Source: Desulfofustis sp964433645
GTDB taxonomy: Bacteria; Desulfobacterota; Desulfobulbia; Desulfobulbales; Desulfocapsaceae
DNA: 64,000 nt
Direction: 5' to 3'
Assembly: GCA_964433645.1 (NCBI GenBank)
Contig: CAYSSK010000001.1
Span: 55,675 to 119,674, forward strand
The notes beneath the pieces are model-generated. The model saw only the letters and a program-made list of their open reading frames with translations, ran no database searches and had not been told where the DNA came from. A program made the position numbers and the translations under genes. Below, piece by piece: positions 53,236 through 62,296 of the stretch. Each line of letters opens with the position of its first letter. Position 1 is the first letter of the stretch.

Positions 53236-53928
53236 TCACTCATGTGAACCGTTTCGATCCTGCCAGCCGCGAACGGCTTCGGCCCGCAGCCGGGCAATGA
53301 CCTCAGCGTAGGATGACGCGCCGTAAATGGCGGAACCGGCAACGAAGACGGTCGCCCCTGCACGGGCCACGTTATAGATGGTATCCACCCCGACCCCGCC
53401 GTCCACCTCGATGTCGATCGTCAGACCACGGTCATCGATCAGCCGGCGCAAGCGGGAAATCTTCTCCAGGGTCGCGGGAATGAAGGATTGCCCGCCAAAC
53501 CCCGGATTGACCGACATCAGCATGACCAGGTCGATATCGTCAAGAATGTGGTCGAGTGTGGTCAACGACGTTGCCGGATTCAGAACGGCGCCGGCCTTCA
53601 GACCATGCTCGCGGATCCGGGCGACCGTTCGCTGCAGATGCGGGCAAGCCTCCACGTGAACGGTGATCCAGTCGGCCCCCGCCGTGGCGAACTGGTCGAT
53701 ATAGCGATCGGCATCACTGATCATCAGATGGACATCCAGCGGTCGCTCGGTTACCCGCCGGGCAGCCTTAACAATCAACGGTCCGATGGTAATATTGGGC
53801 ACAAAATGACCGTCCATCACATCGACGTGGACAATATCGGCCCCTGCCGACGCGACGGCGCGAATCTCGCCGCCGAGATCGGTAAAATCAGCGGACAGGA
53901 TGGACGGGGCAATCAAAATCTCATTCAT
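53236..53928 (-). CDS. rpe: Ribulose-5-phosphate 3-epimerase
   Basis: Interconverts ribulose-5-P and xylulose-5-P; 230 residues from the ATG at 53928 (MNEILIAPSILSADFTDLG), with AAAAGGAAAT before it. The TIM barrel has HVDVMDGHFVPNITIGP (metal His/Asp), VNPGFGGQSFIPAT (metal/phosphate) and IEVDGGVGVDTI. Catalytic residues are present. It precedes pgi on the same strand and follows dprA by 29 bases. Confidence 0.97.
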   Translation of the reverse strand: MNEILIAPSILSADFTDLGGEIRAVASAGADIVHVDVMDGHFVPNITIGPLIVKAARRVTERPLDVHLMISDADRYIDQFATAGADWITVHVEACPHLQRTVARIREHGLKAGAVLNPATSLTTLDHILDDIDLVMLMSVNPGFGGQSFIPATLEKISRLRRLIDDRGLTIDIEVDGGVGVDTIYNVARAGATVFVAGSAIYGASSYAEVIARLRAEAVRGWQDRNGSHE

Positions 53929-53957
53929 CGTATTTCCTTTTGAGCTGTTTTTCGCTG

Positions 53958-55061
53958 TCATTGGACGTCGCCGACTCGTCGCACGCGGTCTCCCGGCAGT
54001 ATTTCGACACATCCCGCCAGTTCGAGCATCAGCAGGAGTTCGCTGAGTCGAGCGGAACCAAGCCCGGAGCGGCGCAGCAATTCGTCGCGCAGTACCGGAT
54101 ACGGTTCAAGCAACGCCAGCACCTCCGCAGCAGCGCCATCGACCGAGTCGGTCTCCTGCTGAAATCCCGGGGCCGGAACCGAAGCTGACGGCAGCCCCAC
54201 CCCCTGAACAATATCATCGGCGCAAACGACGAGGCCGGCACCCTGCTGCAGCAACCAATGGCTGCCGGCGCTTTTGGCCGAATCAACCTGGCCGGGCACG
54301 GCAAAAACCTCTCGCCCCTCCTCAAGGGCATGCTGCACGGTGATCAATGTTCCCGATCGCCGTGCAGCCTCGACGACAACCACCCCCCTGCTCAAACCGG
54401 CAATAATTCGATTGCGGGCCGGAAACCGGAAACCGTCCGGTCTGGTGCCCAGCGGGTATTCGCTGACCAGCAGACCGGTCTCGGCGATCCGGCGATAAAG
54501 GCGGCTGTTGATCCGGGGATAAACGACATCAAGTCCGCAACCGAGAACGGCGATGGTAGAGCCGCCACCGGCAAGACAACCGGCGTGGGCTTCAGCGTCA
54601 ATCCCCTGGGCCAGACCCGATACCACCGCCACTCCCCGGCCGGCCAGATCCCTGGCCAGGCGCTGAGCCGTCCGGCGGCCGTAGCTGGTGGCGGAGCGCG
54701 AACCGATTATCGCCACAACAACCCCGTGGCTCGATTCAACCCGGCCGCGCAGATAAAGAACCGGCGGCGGACAGGCGATGGTGCGCAGCAATGGCGGGTA
54801 GTCCGGATCGGGATAAGACACAGCCCGCCCACCGAGTGCGGCAAGGGACTGCAGCTCCCGATCGATCCGATCGTTGAGCGCGGTCCCGGTACTCCGGGCC
54901 GACGCCGATCCCGGACGAAGTCCCGGGACCGCCTGCCACTGGGCTTCAGAGGCCGCCCACGCCGCCCCCGGAGAGCCGAAGTGCGTAACGAGCGCCCAGA
55001 AACCGACCGGCCCGAGCCCATTGACCATGCTCAATTGTATCCAGTCCCTGGTCTGTTTCAT
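53958..55061 (-). CDS. dprA: DNA-processing protein DprA
   Basis: Loads RecA onto single-stranded DNA during natural transformation; 367 residues. The Rossmann-like core has IGSRSATSYGRRTAQRLARDL and VVSGLAQGIDAEAHAG, then GCGLDVVYPRINSRLY; a winged-helix domain forms the C-terminus (EVLALLEPYPVLRDELLRRSGL). dprA is widespread and by itself does not prove competence; no comEC or comF is in the window. Lies between rpoD and rpe on the minus strand. Confidence 0.95.
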   Translation of the reverse strand: MKQTRDWIQLSMVNGLGPVGFWALVTHFGSPGAAWAASEAQWQAVPGLRPGSASARSTGTALNDRIDRELQSLAALGGRAVSYPDPDYPPLLRTIACPPPVLYLRGRVESSHGVVVAIIGSRSATSYGRRTAQRLARDLAGRGVAVVSGLAQGIDAEAHAGCLAGGGSTIAVLGCGLDVVYPRINSRLYRRIAETGLLVSEYPLGTRPDGFRFPARNRIIAGLSRGVVVVEAARRSGTLITVQHALEEGREVFAVPGQVDSAKSAGSHWLLQQGAGLVVCADDIVQGVGLPSASVPAPGFQQETDSVDGAAAEVLALLEPYPVLRDELLRRSGLGSARLSELLLMLELAGCVEILPGDRVRRVGDVQ

Positions 55062-55169
55062 CCGTCCGGTATTTCACGCGAGAAAAGACGACACCTGGTT
55101 CCAGCCGGACAATGGCGAGCAATCCCTGCGGAATAAAGACAAGAGAGGAAATGACGACTCGGAAAACGA

Positions 55170-56831
55170 CTATTCCGTCATGAACACCCGTAATTCCTCA
55201 ATGCGGGAAGGGTGCTTCAATTTCTGGATGGCCTGGGCTTCGATCTGCCTGATTCGTTCGCGGGTCACCGCAAAACATCGTCCCACCTCCTCCAGGGTGT
55301 GATCGTAGGTGACGTCGATACCGTAGCGCATACGCAGAACCTTCGCTTCACGCGGCGTCAGTGTCGACATCACCTGGTTCAGGCACTCCCGCAAACTGGC
55401 GGTCATCGAAATGGCATCGGGACCGGGCCGCTCGCTGTCTTCGATGAAGTCCCCGAGAAACGTCTCTCCATCATCACCGATCGGGGTATCAAGAGAAATC
55501 GCATCCTTGGCGATTTTCAGGGCCGTCTTGACTTTACTGACCTCGGTACCGAGCTGTTTGGCCATCTCCTCCGGAGTCGGTTCCCGGTGCTCTTCCAATA
55601 AAAATTCTTTGGATACCCTGAGCAATCGGTTGATCGTCTCGATCATGTGCACCGGCAATCGAATGGTTCGACCCTGATCGGCAATCCCCCGGGTAATTGC
55701 CTGCCTGATCCACCAGGTGGCATAGGTGCTGAATTTGTATCCGCGATGATAGTCGAATTTGTCGACGGCCTTCATCAATCCGATATTGCCCTCCTGGATC
55801 AGATCGGAAAACTGCAGGCCACGATTGACGAACTTCTTCGATACGGAAATGACCAACCGGAGATTGGCACGGACGAGCGCTTCCTTGGCATATTTAGTGA
55901 TATCGCGCCCCGCTTCGATTTCCGCATAGAGTGCGGCCAGCACGTCGGCATCAAGACCCGACTCACCCATGAACTGGCGATTGACCTGGGCTTCAATGGC
56001 ATCAAGCAACGGCGCTTCGGCTGACGGTGTCGAAGGAGCCAGGCTCGCCTCTTTTACTACCTCAACGAGAACCTGGCGAAATCGACGAGACAACTCTTCG
56101 AGTCCTGCCGCCACCGAATTAATACATTCCTGACAGATCAGCCGTTCGTTGAACAATGCCGCACAGTGCTCGCCGATGGCGACAATCCGGCGCCGCACAA
56201 CAGGGTAGTGGTGCTGCTCCAACCCGCCTTCCCGCACCTGGCGGAGCAGCTCGGCCCGCTTGGCATCCAGCTCGGCGACCTGCCGGCATCGCTGGAGAAA
56301 CTCATCGGTCTCACGCTTGACGATCTCCGAGTCGTTGTCGGGGATACCGTGTAGTACCTGGAATATTTTGCTGCGGCCGGACGAGAGATCGGCGGCCATT
56401 TGCTGCAGCACCGGAAACGCGAGTTGAGTCGAGAGCGCCGCCGTTTGGATGCGGAATTTACCCTCTTCCATCATCCGGGCCAACTTCAATTCCTCTTCAT
56501 GGCTGAGCAGGGTCAGACTGCCCATTTCACGAAGGTAGATATTCATCGGATCGATGGAATGGGCCCCGTTTTGCAGCGGCGACCGCGACAGGCGCCGCCG
56601 GTCCCCCTGGCGTCTGTCGCCAAAGGGGCTCTGTCGCCGGTCCCTGGCATTCTTGCGTCGATCCTCCGGCACGTCTTCCGGTAAGACAACCGGAACAGCC
56701 TTCTCTTCGGGATGAAATATTCCGGTCAGATCCCAGACAGACGAATCCTCGTCATCAGTGACGAAATGGTCACCGTCGTCCGTGGCCTCATATTCGTCCA
56801 TGCCCGGCTCGCTATACTCATCTGCCGCCAT
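55170..56831 (-). CDS. rpoD: RNA polymerase primary sigma factor RpoD
   Basis: Housekeeping sigma-70, 553 residues from the ATG at 56831 (a GTG at 56864 is an upstream alternative). Region 1.2 shows DPMNIYLREMGSLTLLSHEEE, followed by a non-conserved region; region 2 has SDLIQEGNIGLMKAVDKFD and the -10 recognition YATWWIRQAITRGIADQ; region 4 has LEEVGRCFAVTRERIRQIEA with the -35 recognition helix. No obvious region 1.1 is seen. It follows dnaG by 194 bases on the same strand, the usual dnaG-rpoD order; that gap is AT-rich and probably holds a rpoD promoter. Confidence 0.96.
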   Translation of the reverse strand: MAADEYSEPGMDEYEATDDGDHFVTDDEDSSVWDLTGIFHPEEKAVPVVLPEDVPEDRRKNARDRRQSPFGDRRQGDRRRLSRSPLQNGAHSIDPMNIYLREMGSLTLLSHEEELKLARMMEEGKFRIQTAALSTQLAFPVLQQMAADLSSGRSKIFQVLHGIPDNDSEIVKRETDEFLQRCRQVAELDAKRAELLRQVREGGLEQHHYPVVRRRIVAIGEHCAALFNERLICQECINSVAAGLEELSRRFRQVLVEVVKEASLAPSTPSAEAPLLDAIEAQVNRQFMGESGLDADVLAALYAEIEAGRDITKYAKEALVRANLRLVISVSKKFVNRGLQFSDLIQEGNIGLMKAVDKFDYHRGYKFSTYATWWIRQAITRGIADQGRTIRLPVHMIETINRLLRVSKEFLLEEHREPTPEEMAKQLGTEVSKVKTALKIAKDAISLDTPIGDDGETFLGDFIEDSERPGPDAISMTASLRECLNQVMSTLTPREAKVLRMRYGIDVTYDHTLEEVGRCFAVTRERIRQIEAQAIQKLKHPSRIEELRVFMTE

Positions 56832-57025
56832 CAGTCCCCCATTAGCGTCTCGTCCTCCAAACACCCCTGCCGGTTACAAACCGTCGCCGTCTATCCGGAT
56901 TTTTATTATTAGAGCATAAGTACATGAAAATCAACAATTCGTATCGGGAGCCGAAAGATTTCATCGACCCGGGTGGTATTTTTCTTTAATCGGAACAATA
57001 ATGAAAAAACAAGCGGTTGCCCTGA

Positions 57026-58705
57026 TCAAAGAGCTTTGAGCTCGGCATCGATCACCATCTTTTGCCGCATCAAACTGTTTATCTGTTCGTAATCGTTGTT
57101 TTTCTGGGCTTCGCCAAGATCGTTCATCAGAGCGTCGGAACGTTTCTGCAAAACGATTCGACGCACCCAGGTGATAATATCCTGCACGGAATCCTCCTCC
57201 TGATCCGGATCGGCAGACAAGCGACCCGACAGCGTCGGGTCAAGCAGCACGGAGGCGACCAGCGACCGCTCTTCTCCTTCCGGCAAACTCGACAACAACT
57301 CTTCAGGCTGCAAGGCGAAACCGCGCTCGTCGACCAATCGTTTCAGCTGNNNNNNNNNNNNNNNNNNNNNNNNNNNNNNNNNNNNNNNNNNNNNNNNNNN
57401 NNNNNNNNNNNNNNNNNNNNNNNNNNNNNNNNNNNNNNNNNNNNNNNNNGCAACTCCCAGCAGGGAAGAAAAATGGGCTGCCACCAGCGACCGCTGCAAC
57501 GGCGAATCGGCAGCAGCCAACAGCGGTTTCAATTCTTCGACAATCTTCGTCTTGCCGTCCAGGCTCAGCCCGTGTCGTTCAACCATCCGCTTCAGGGCAA
57601 ATTCCGGAAGGGTTTCCGCCTGCTCGACGATGCTTCTGATCCCCTCCGCCCCGTGCTGCCGAATGTAGGTGTCGGGGTCTTCCCCGACCGGCAGCAACGC
57701 CACCCGGCCGCTGACCCGCTCGGCGAGAAACAGCGGGACGGCACGTTCCGCCGCCTTGATGCCGGCCTCGTCACCGTCGAAAAGCAGCACGACCTCATCG
57801 GCAAGCCCTTTCAGCAGGCGGACCTGATCTCCGGTCAGCGCCGTTCCCAGCGGAGCGACCACCGACTCGTAGCCGTGGGTCACCAGCGACAACAGATCGA
57901 AATTTCCCTCCACCAGCGTTGCCCGACGTTGACTTCGAATCGCATCCCGCTGCTGATAAAGGCCGAAGAGCAAGCGACTCTTCGTATAGATATCGCTTTC
58001 CGGAGAGTTGAGATATTTCGGGTTGCCGTCACCGAGAATTCGCCCACCGAAACCGGCGACCCGACCTTTACCGTCAAAAATCGGGCAGACAATCCGATCC
58101 CTGAAACGATCATAGCTGCCGCCCTGCTCCCGGGCCCCGAGCAAGCCGATTGTCAGGGCGGCTTGTTGCTCGTCCTGATTGAGTTGAGCCCCGAGAAAGT
58201 GCCAGCCCGCCTGTTCGACGGACGGGGCATAACCCAACTGGTAGCGTTCCTGGACCTGTTCGCTGACACCACGCTGCTGCAGATACCGGCGAGCCGCCGC
58301 ACCTCCCGGTAAACGGCACAGATAGTCGCGATAGATGTCGGCGGCTCGCCGGTTGACGGCAAAGAGCAGCTCGCGTCGCCGTTGCCGCTCGGCTTCCCGG
58401 GGTGATTGGCGTCGCTGCGGCAATTCGACAGAGCAGCGGTCGGCCAGCATCTTCAGGGCGTCCTTGAACTCGAGATGATGGTAGTTCATCACGAAATTGA
58501 AGACATCTCCGGCCGCACCACATCCGAAACAATAGTAAAACTGCTGTCCTGGGTGAACGGAAAATGACGGTGTCTTCTCCTGGTGAAACGGGCAGAGGCC
58601 AAGATACCTGACCCCGCTGCGCTTCAGATTGACATGCTCGCCGATGACTTGCACGATGTCTGACTGCTGCTTGACCGTCGCTGTTGTCTCTTCCCATGTT
58701 TCCAT
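57026..58705 (-). CDS. dnaG: DNA primase (with internal scaffold gap)
   Basis: Synthesises RNA primers at the replication fork. The N-terminal zinc-binding CPFHQEKTPSFSVHPG and CFGC define the CHC2 domain; the Toprim domain has LVEGNFDLLSL and VVLLFDGDEAGIKA; the C-terminal DnaB-binding region (QKRSDALMNDLGEAQKNNDY) is present. A run of 100 N (57350-57449) hides part of the region between the Toprim and C-terminal domains. Both sides read in the same frame across the placeholder, so the true gap, if the gene is intact, must equal 1 modulo 3 bases. Confidence 0.95.
   Translation of the reverse strand: METWEETTATVKQQSDIVQVIGEHVNLKRSGVRYLGLCPFHQEKTPSFSVHPGQQFYYCFGCGAAGDVFNFVMNYHHLEFKDALKMLADRCSVELPQRRQSPREAERQRRRELLFAVNRRAADIYRDYLCRLPGGAAARRYLQQRGVSEQVQERYQLGYAPSVEQAGWHFLGAQLNQDEQQAALTIGLLGAREQGGSYDRFRDRIVCPIFDGKGRVAGFGGRILGDGNPKYLNSPESDIYTKSRLLFGLYQQRDAIRSQRRATLVEGNFDLLSLVTHGYESVVAPLGTALTGDQVRLLKGLADEVVLLFDGDEAGIKAAERAVPLFLAERVSGRVALLPVGEDPDTYIRQHGAEGIRSIVEQAETLPEFALKRMVERHGLSLDGKTKIVEELKPLLAAADSPLQRSLVAAHFSSLLGVXXXXXXXXXXXXXXXXXXXXXXXXXXXXXXXXXXQLKRLVDERGFALQPEELLSSLPEGEERSLVASVLLDPTLSGRLSADPDQEEDSVQDIITWVRRIVLQKRSDALMNDLGEAQKNNDYEQINSLMRQKMVIDAELKAL
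57350..57449. other. Scaffold gap (100 N) inside dnaG
   Basis: Exactly 100 N placeholder; no repeat or low-complexity sequence is visible at either edge, so its cause is not apparent. Confidence 0.97.
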
Positions 58706-58822
58706 AAATTGTTCCGTCGTCGGCTGTCAAAGGATGGTGATTTGCCCGGACGAATCCACTATAATATCGATAGCGAAGCGCTGCCATGCTTTTGCCGCGA
58801 CCGATCCTCAGGAGAAAAATCC

Positions 58823-59545
58823 ATGGAAGACATCGACAAAGTCCTCGCTTACGAAATCAAAAAAGACATCGCCGATCGTTATTTCACCTTCAGGAAGACG
58901 ATCGAGCACGACAGTAGTGCCTATGAAAAAGCGATTATCGATGCGACCATTGAACTCGAAGCTTCCGTCGGCCTCGACCTGATCAGGCTCTATATCCTGC
59001 TCGGGGACCCACCGTTGATCAGGGACTTTCAGGCGCTTCTCGGCATCGATTCCGATCTTTATTACGACCCGTATATCTGCTCTTCACCGACGATCCGGAA
59101 ACGATTGTTCGCCGGCCACCCGGTCAAGGGGCTGACCAGAAGATCACGATTAAGGCTCCTCTTCTCGTCTATTTATCGACGCCTGCAGGCCCAGTCCGTC
59201 AGCTATCAGGAGACACGCACGCAATTGATCGAAGAGCAGGAAACCATCAACCAGCAGATCACCCTCTTCTACCGAAAAAATGATCTGCAGAACATTTTGT
59301 CATTTCTCCGATCCCTTGATCACGATGACAACCACGCAGTCCTCCAAACCACTCCAGAGAACGGCGATCAAGGCGCGCTCGAACGCAAATTGGAGCTGAC
59401 ACCGCCCGAACCGGCGGAGAGCCTGCTCCCCGACATTCCTGTATTGCCGCCCCTGGGAACCATAAAAAAGCCCTTGTTCGCCCTGCTCGACAGGGTACTG
59501 GCACATCAGCCCGAGTTCGACGTCAAGACGCTCTGCGCCCCCTGA
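58823..59545 (+). CDS. Unrecognised 240-residue protein
   Basis: I do not recognise a family. The start ATG (58823) has CAGGAGAAA upstream, and codon use matches the neighbours, so it is very likely real. The protein is mostly helical and charged: MEDIDKVLAYEIKKDIADRY at the start, an aliphatic stretch near residue 55 (LIRLYILLGDPPLIRDFQAL), a basic Arg-rich patch near residue 105 (RRSRLRLLFSSIYRRLQ), and a Pro-rich C-terminus. No signal peptide or membrane helix is evident. Divergent from dnaG, followed by a signalling gene 176 bases on. Confidence 0.8.
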   Translation: MEDIDKVLAYEIKKDIADRYFTFRKTIEHDSSAYEKAIIDATIELEASVGLDLIRLYILLGDPPLIRDFQALLGIDSDLYYDPYICSSPTIRKRLFAGHPVKGLTRRSRLRLLFSSIYRRLQAQSVSYQETRTQLIEEQETINQQITLFYRKNDLQNILSFLRSLDHDDNHAVLQTTPENGDQGALERKLELTPPEPAESLLPDIPVLPPLGTIKKPLFALLDRVLAHQPEFDVKTLCAP

Positions 59546-59635
59546 AACAGGGGAGCGCCAGGCGATACCCCTCGATTCATGCCGGCAGCGGCAGCGTGGA
59601 TGACTTTTCCCGCCGTCTCTTTTTTTCTGTTGTAT

Positions 59636-59664
59636 TTGTAATCTTTTTATCAAATTACTATACT
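59636..59664 (+). promoter_or_regulatory. Promoter of the GGDEF-like operon
   Basis: TTGTAA (59636-59641), 17 bases, TATACT (59659-59664), in an AT-rich patch. The start would be near 59671, about 50 bases before the coding region. Confidence 0.65.
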
Positions 59665-59721
59665 TTGTCGAGAGGTGCTGTCTCGTCGGACGAAAATCAG
59701 GCTGGCAATAACCCATAGAGT

Positions 59722-61392
59722 ATGATGAACGAACCACAGCGGAACGTCTTGCTGGTAACGGCAGGTGTCGACTCGACCGAGCAGATTCGGCATCTGCTTG
59801 AAACGCACGGCTTCCACCTTTTCGCTGCCGACACGCCGGCTATGGCGGCAGCACTGTGCCGTCGCCACGACGTCGATCTGATCATTGCCGGTTCTCCCGA
59901 AGATGAAACGGCCCGGGCTCTGCCACCGCCACACTGCCCGGCCGATACCCCGATCCTGTTTTTACCGGCAGGGCCGATTCATCGTGCTGATCTCCCGGAA
60001 TTGTGCTCGGTCCTGATCAAGCCACCGGGGGACATCCTGCTCAGTCAAGTAAATCTGCTCTGCCACGTTCGGACATTGCAGCGCACCCTGACCGAGCGCC
60101 AACGGCGGATCGATGAACTCGACCGCCTGCTCGGACAGCAGCAGCAATCGATGCAGCAGCACAACGATTTTCTCGATGTCCTCGCCTCTCGAGACGGCCT
60201 GACCGGTCTCTACAATCGGCGCCATCTCAACAAGACACTAACCCGGGAATTCGAATCGGCTGTCGAACAACACACCGAACTCTGTCTGCTCATCCTGGAT
60301 CTCGACTTTTTCGATGAACTCAATCAAAATGCCGGACGGTCTTATGGAGACTTCGTACTCAACGACTTTGCCGCTCGTCTGACCAGCATGACCACGCCGA
60401 AAGGCATCTGTTTTCGTTTCAGCGGCGAGGTCTTTGTCGCTCTGTTGCCCGATACCGGCCAGGACGAGGCCCTCGCTGTCGCCGAATCGATTCGTCGGAA
60501 CCTGGCCGAAAAACCTTTTACCAGGGGAACGGAGCAGCATCAGGTCACCATCTCGGTCGGCGTCGCCTCGCTTATCGAACACCAGCCAAACGACCCGGAC
60601 CATTTGCTTACGATGGCCGAACGAGCACTGTTTCTCGCCAAATCGGAAGGCCGCAATCGAGTCGTCGGCTTCCGCCTTGCCGATCGGCCGAGCAGCACCA
60701 CCTCTCAGCAGAATGTGGCCCAGGTCAAGACCACTTTGAGCAAAATCCTTGATAAAACCAAAAAATCGGCCATTGAATCTCTGCAATTGCTGGCCAAGGA
60801 CATCGCCGGCAAGGAAAACCAGGCACATATCAAGACGGTTCGCCGATACGTTGAATTGATCGGCAAACAGATGAACCTGCCGGAGCCGCTCATCCGCACC
60901 TTCAAAAACGCGATCACGCTGCACACCTCGATCAGGCTGCTGCTGCACAACGAGATAATAAAAAAACGGCAGGAATTTTCTTCAGATGAACGGGAAGTGA
61001 TGAATGATTTTCCGTATAAACTCCTTGAATTGACCGAACATTTCGATTTTTTTGCGGGTGAGCGATCGATTCTGCTCCATCATGCCGAACGCTATGATGG
61101 CTTTGGCTTTCCCGAGGGCCTCAAAGGAGATGAAATTCCCCTGGGCGCCCGTTTCTTCGCCCTTGTCGATGCGCTGGCGGCAATGAACGCCGATCGACCA
61201 TATCGCAAACGATTGCAACCGGAGGACATCATCGCCCAACTAACGGATGGCGCCGGAACGCAATTCGATCCAGACCTTGTCTACCGCACCCTCCAGGTCA
61301 TTGCCAAACATCGGCTGTTCGAGGTCGATCCCGCCCTGATCGATTCATCGCTCCGCACCCTCGATGCCAAGACATCAGGTCGCCCGTCATGA
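59722..61392 (+). CDS. Receiver-like/degenerate GGDEF/degenerate HD-GYP protein
   Basis: 556 residues: a receiver-like N-terminus (residues ~1-115), a short coiled coil, a GGDEF-fold domain (~155-315, SRDGLTGLYNRRHLNKTL) and an HD-GYP-fold domain (~345-545). The diguanylate cyclase signature reads SGEVF (S234-F238) instead of GGEEF, so the active site is lost. In the HD-GYP domain the metal-binding HD pair is replaced (LHTSIRLLLHNEI), though H453-H454 and the HHAERYDGFGFPEG motif remain. It probably binds a nucleotide or acts as a protein-interaction scaffold rather than making or breaking c-di-GMP. Overlaps the HDOD gene by ATGA. Confidence 0.82.
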   Translation: MMNEPQRNVLLVTAGVDSTEQIRHLLETHGFHLFAADTPAMAAALCRRHDVDLIIAGSPEDETARALPPPHCPADTPILFLPAGPIHRADLPELCSVLIKPPGDILLSQVNLLCHVRTLQRTLTERQRRIDELDRLLGQQQQSMQQHNDFLDVLASRDGLTGLYNRRHLNKTLTREFESAVEQHTELCLLILDLDFFDELNQNAGRSYGDFVLNDFAARLTSMTTPKGICFRFSGEVFVALLPDTGQDEALAVAESIRRNLAEKPFTRGTEQHQVTISVGVASLIEHQPNDPDHLLTMAERALFLAKSEGRNRVVGFRLADRPSSTTSQQNVAQVKTTLSKILDKTKKSAIESLQLLAKDIAGKENQAHIKTVRRYVELIGKQMNLPEPLIRTFKNAITLHTSIRLLLHNEIIKKRQEFSSDEREVMNDFPYKLLELTEHFDFFAGERSILLHHAERYDGFGFPEGLKGDEIPLGARFFALVDALAAMNADRPYRKRLQPEDIIAQLTDGAGTQFDPDLVYRTLQVIAKHRLFEVDPALIDSSLRTLDAKTSGRPS

Positions 61393-62276
61393 AGCCTTCC
61401 ATCACCACCGCGATACTCAAACAGATCGACGCCTTGCCGGCCTTGCCTGCTACGGCATCCAAGGTCATGCAGGTAACGGGAAATCCTGATAGTTCGGCCC
61501 GTGATCTGATGCTGGCGGTCATTCCCGACCAGGCGATGTGCGCCACCATTCTCAAGCTCGCCAACTCGGCTTTTTTCGGCATGCCGCGGGAAGTCGGCAA
61601 CCTGGAAAAGGCGGTGATGGTCCTCGGTTTCAACGAGATTCGCAATATTGTCATCGGCAAGGCCGTTTTCAACTCCTTTCAATCCATCTGCCGCAACAAT
61701 CGGGAGGCGCTCAACCGCTTCTGGGACCACTCGTTTCATTGCGGCCTGGCGGCGAAAATCATCGCTGAAGAACGGGGGCTATCGGGCAGCGAGATGTTTA
61801 TCTCCGGACTGATTCACGATATCGGCAAACTGATCATTCTGATCGGCATCAGCGGCAACCAGACCGATATCATCGAACTTTCGGACCCAACCGATTTTTC
61901 CAGATATCTTCGGGAAAGCGAGACCTATACGATCGGTCACGATGAAATAGCCATTCGCCTCTTCAATCGCTGGCTCTTCCCTCGGCCCCTGATCAATGCG
62001 GTGGGCTATCATCACCGTCCTCAGGAATCTCCGTTCTACCAGGTGGCACCGATCATCATCCAGATCGCCGATCTGCTCTCCCTCGCCCACCTCAATCCGA
62101 AAGGTCCCGATGCCCGGGACATTTTCACCGTCATCGACGACTTCCTGCCGGAGCTCAAAGCGCTGTGGCGCAACAACGATCTTGACTGGACCGTCGACGA
62201 CTTTGTCCGCTGGCAGGAAGCGCTTGCTGCCAGCAGCAGCCGTGACCAGGCCATTCTCACCATTATGGCCTCTTAA
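61389..62276 (+). CDS. HDOD-domain signalling protein
   Basis: 295 residues with an HDOD fold: LPALPATASKVMQVTGNP at the N-terminus, ILKLANSAFFGMPREVGNLE, MVLGFNEIRNIVIG, and FISGLIHDIGKLIILIG with the HD pair. HDOD proteins lack proven phosphodiesterase activity and often serve as regulators in c-di-GMP or chemosensory networks. It overlaps the preceding gene by four bases (ATGA), suggesting translational coupling and a shared function, and is followed 20 bases on by the UbiB-type gene. Confidence 0.9.
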   Translation: MKPSITTAILKQIDALPALPATASKVMQVTGNPDSSARDLMLAVIPDQAMCATILKLANSAFFGMPREVGNLEKAVMVLGFNEIRNIVIGKAVFNSFQSICRNNREALNRFWDHSFHCGLAAKIIAEERGLSGSEMFISGLIHDIGKLIILIGISGNQTDIIELSDPTDFSRYLRESETYTIGHDEIAIRLFNRWLFPRPLINAVGYHHRPQESPFYQVAPIIIQIADLLSLAHLNPKGPDARDIFTVIDDFLPELKALWRNNDLDWTVDDFVRWQEALAASSSRDQAILTIMAS

Positions 62277-62296
62277 CCCCCTGTCCGGCCGGGACG

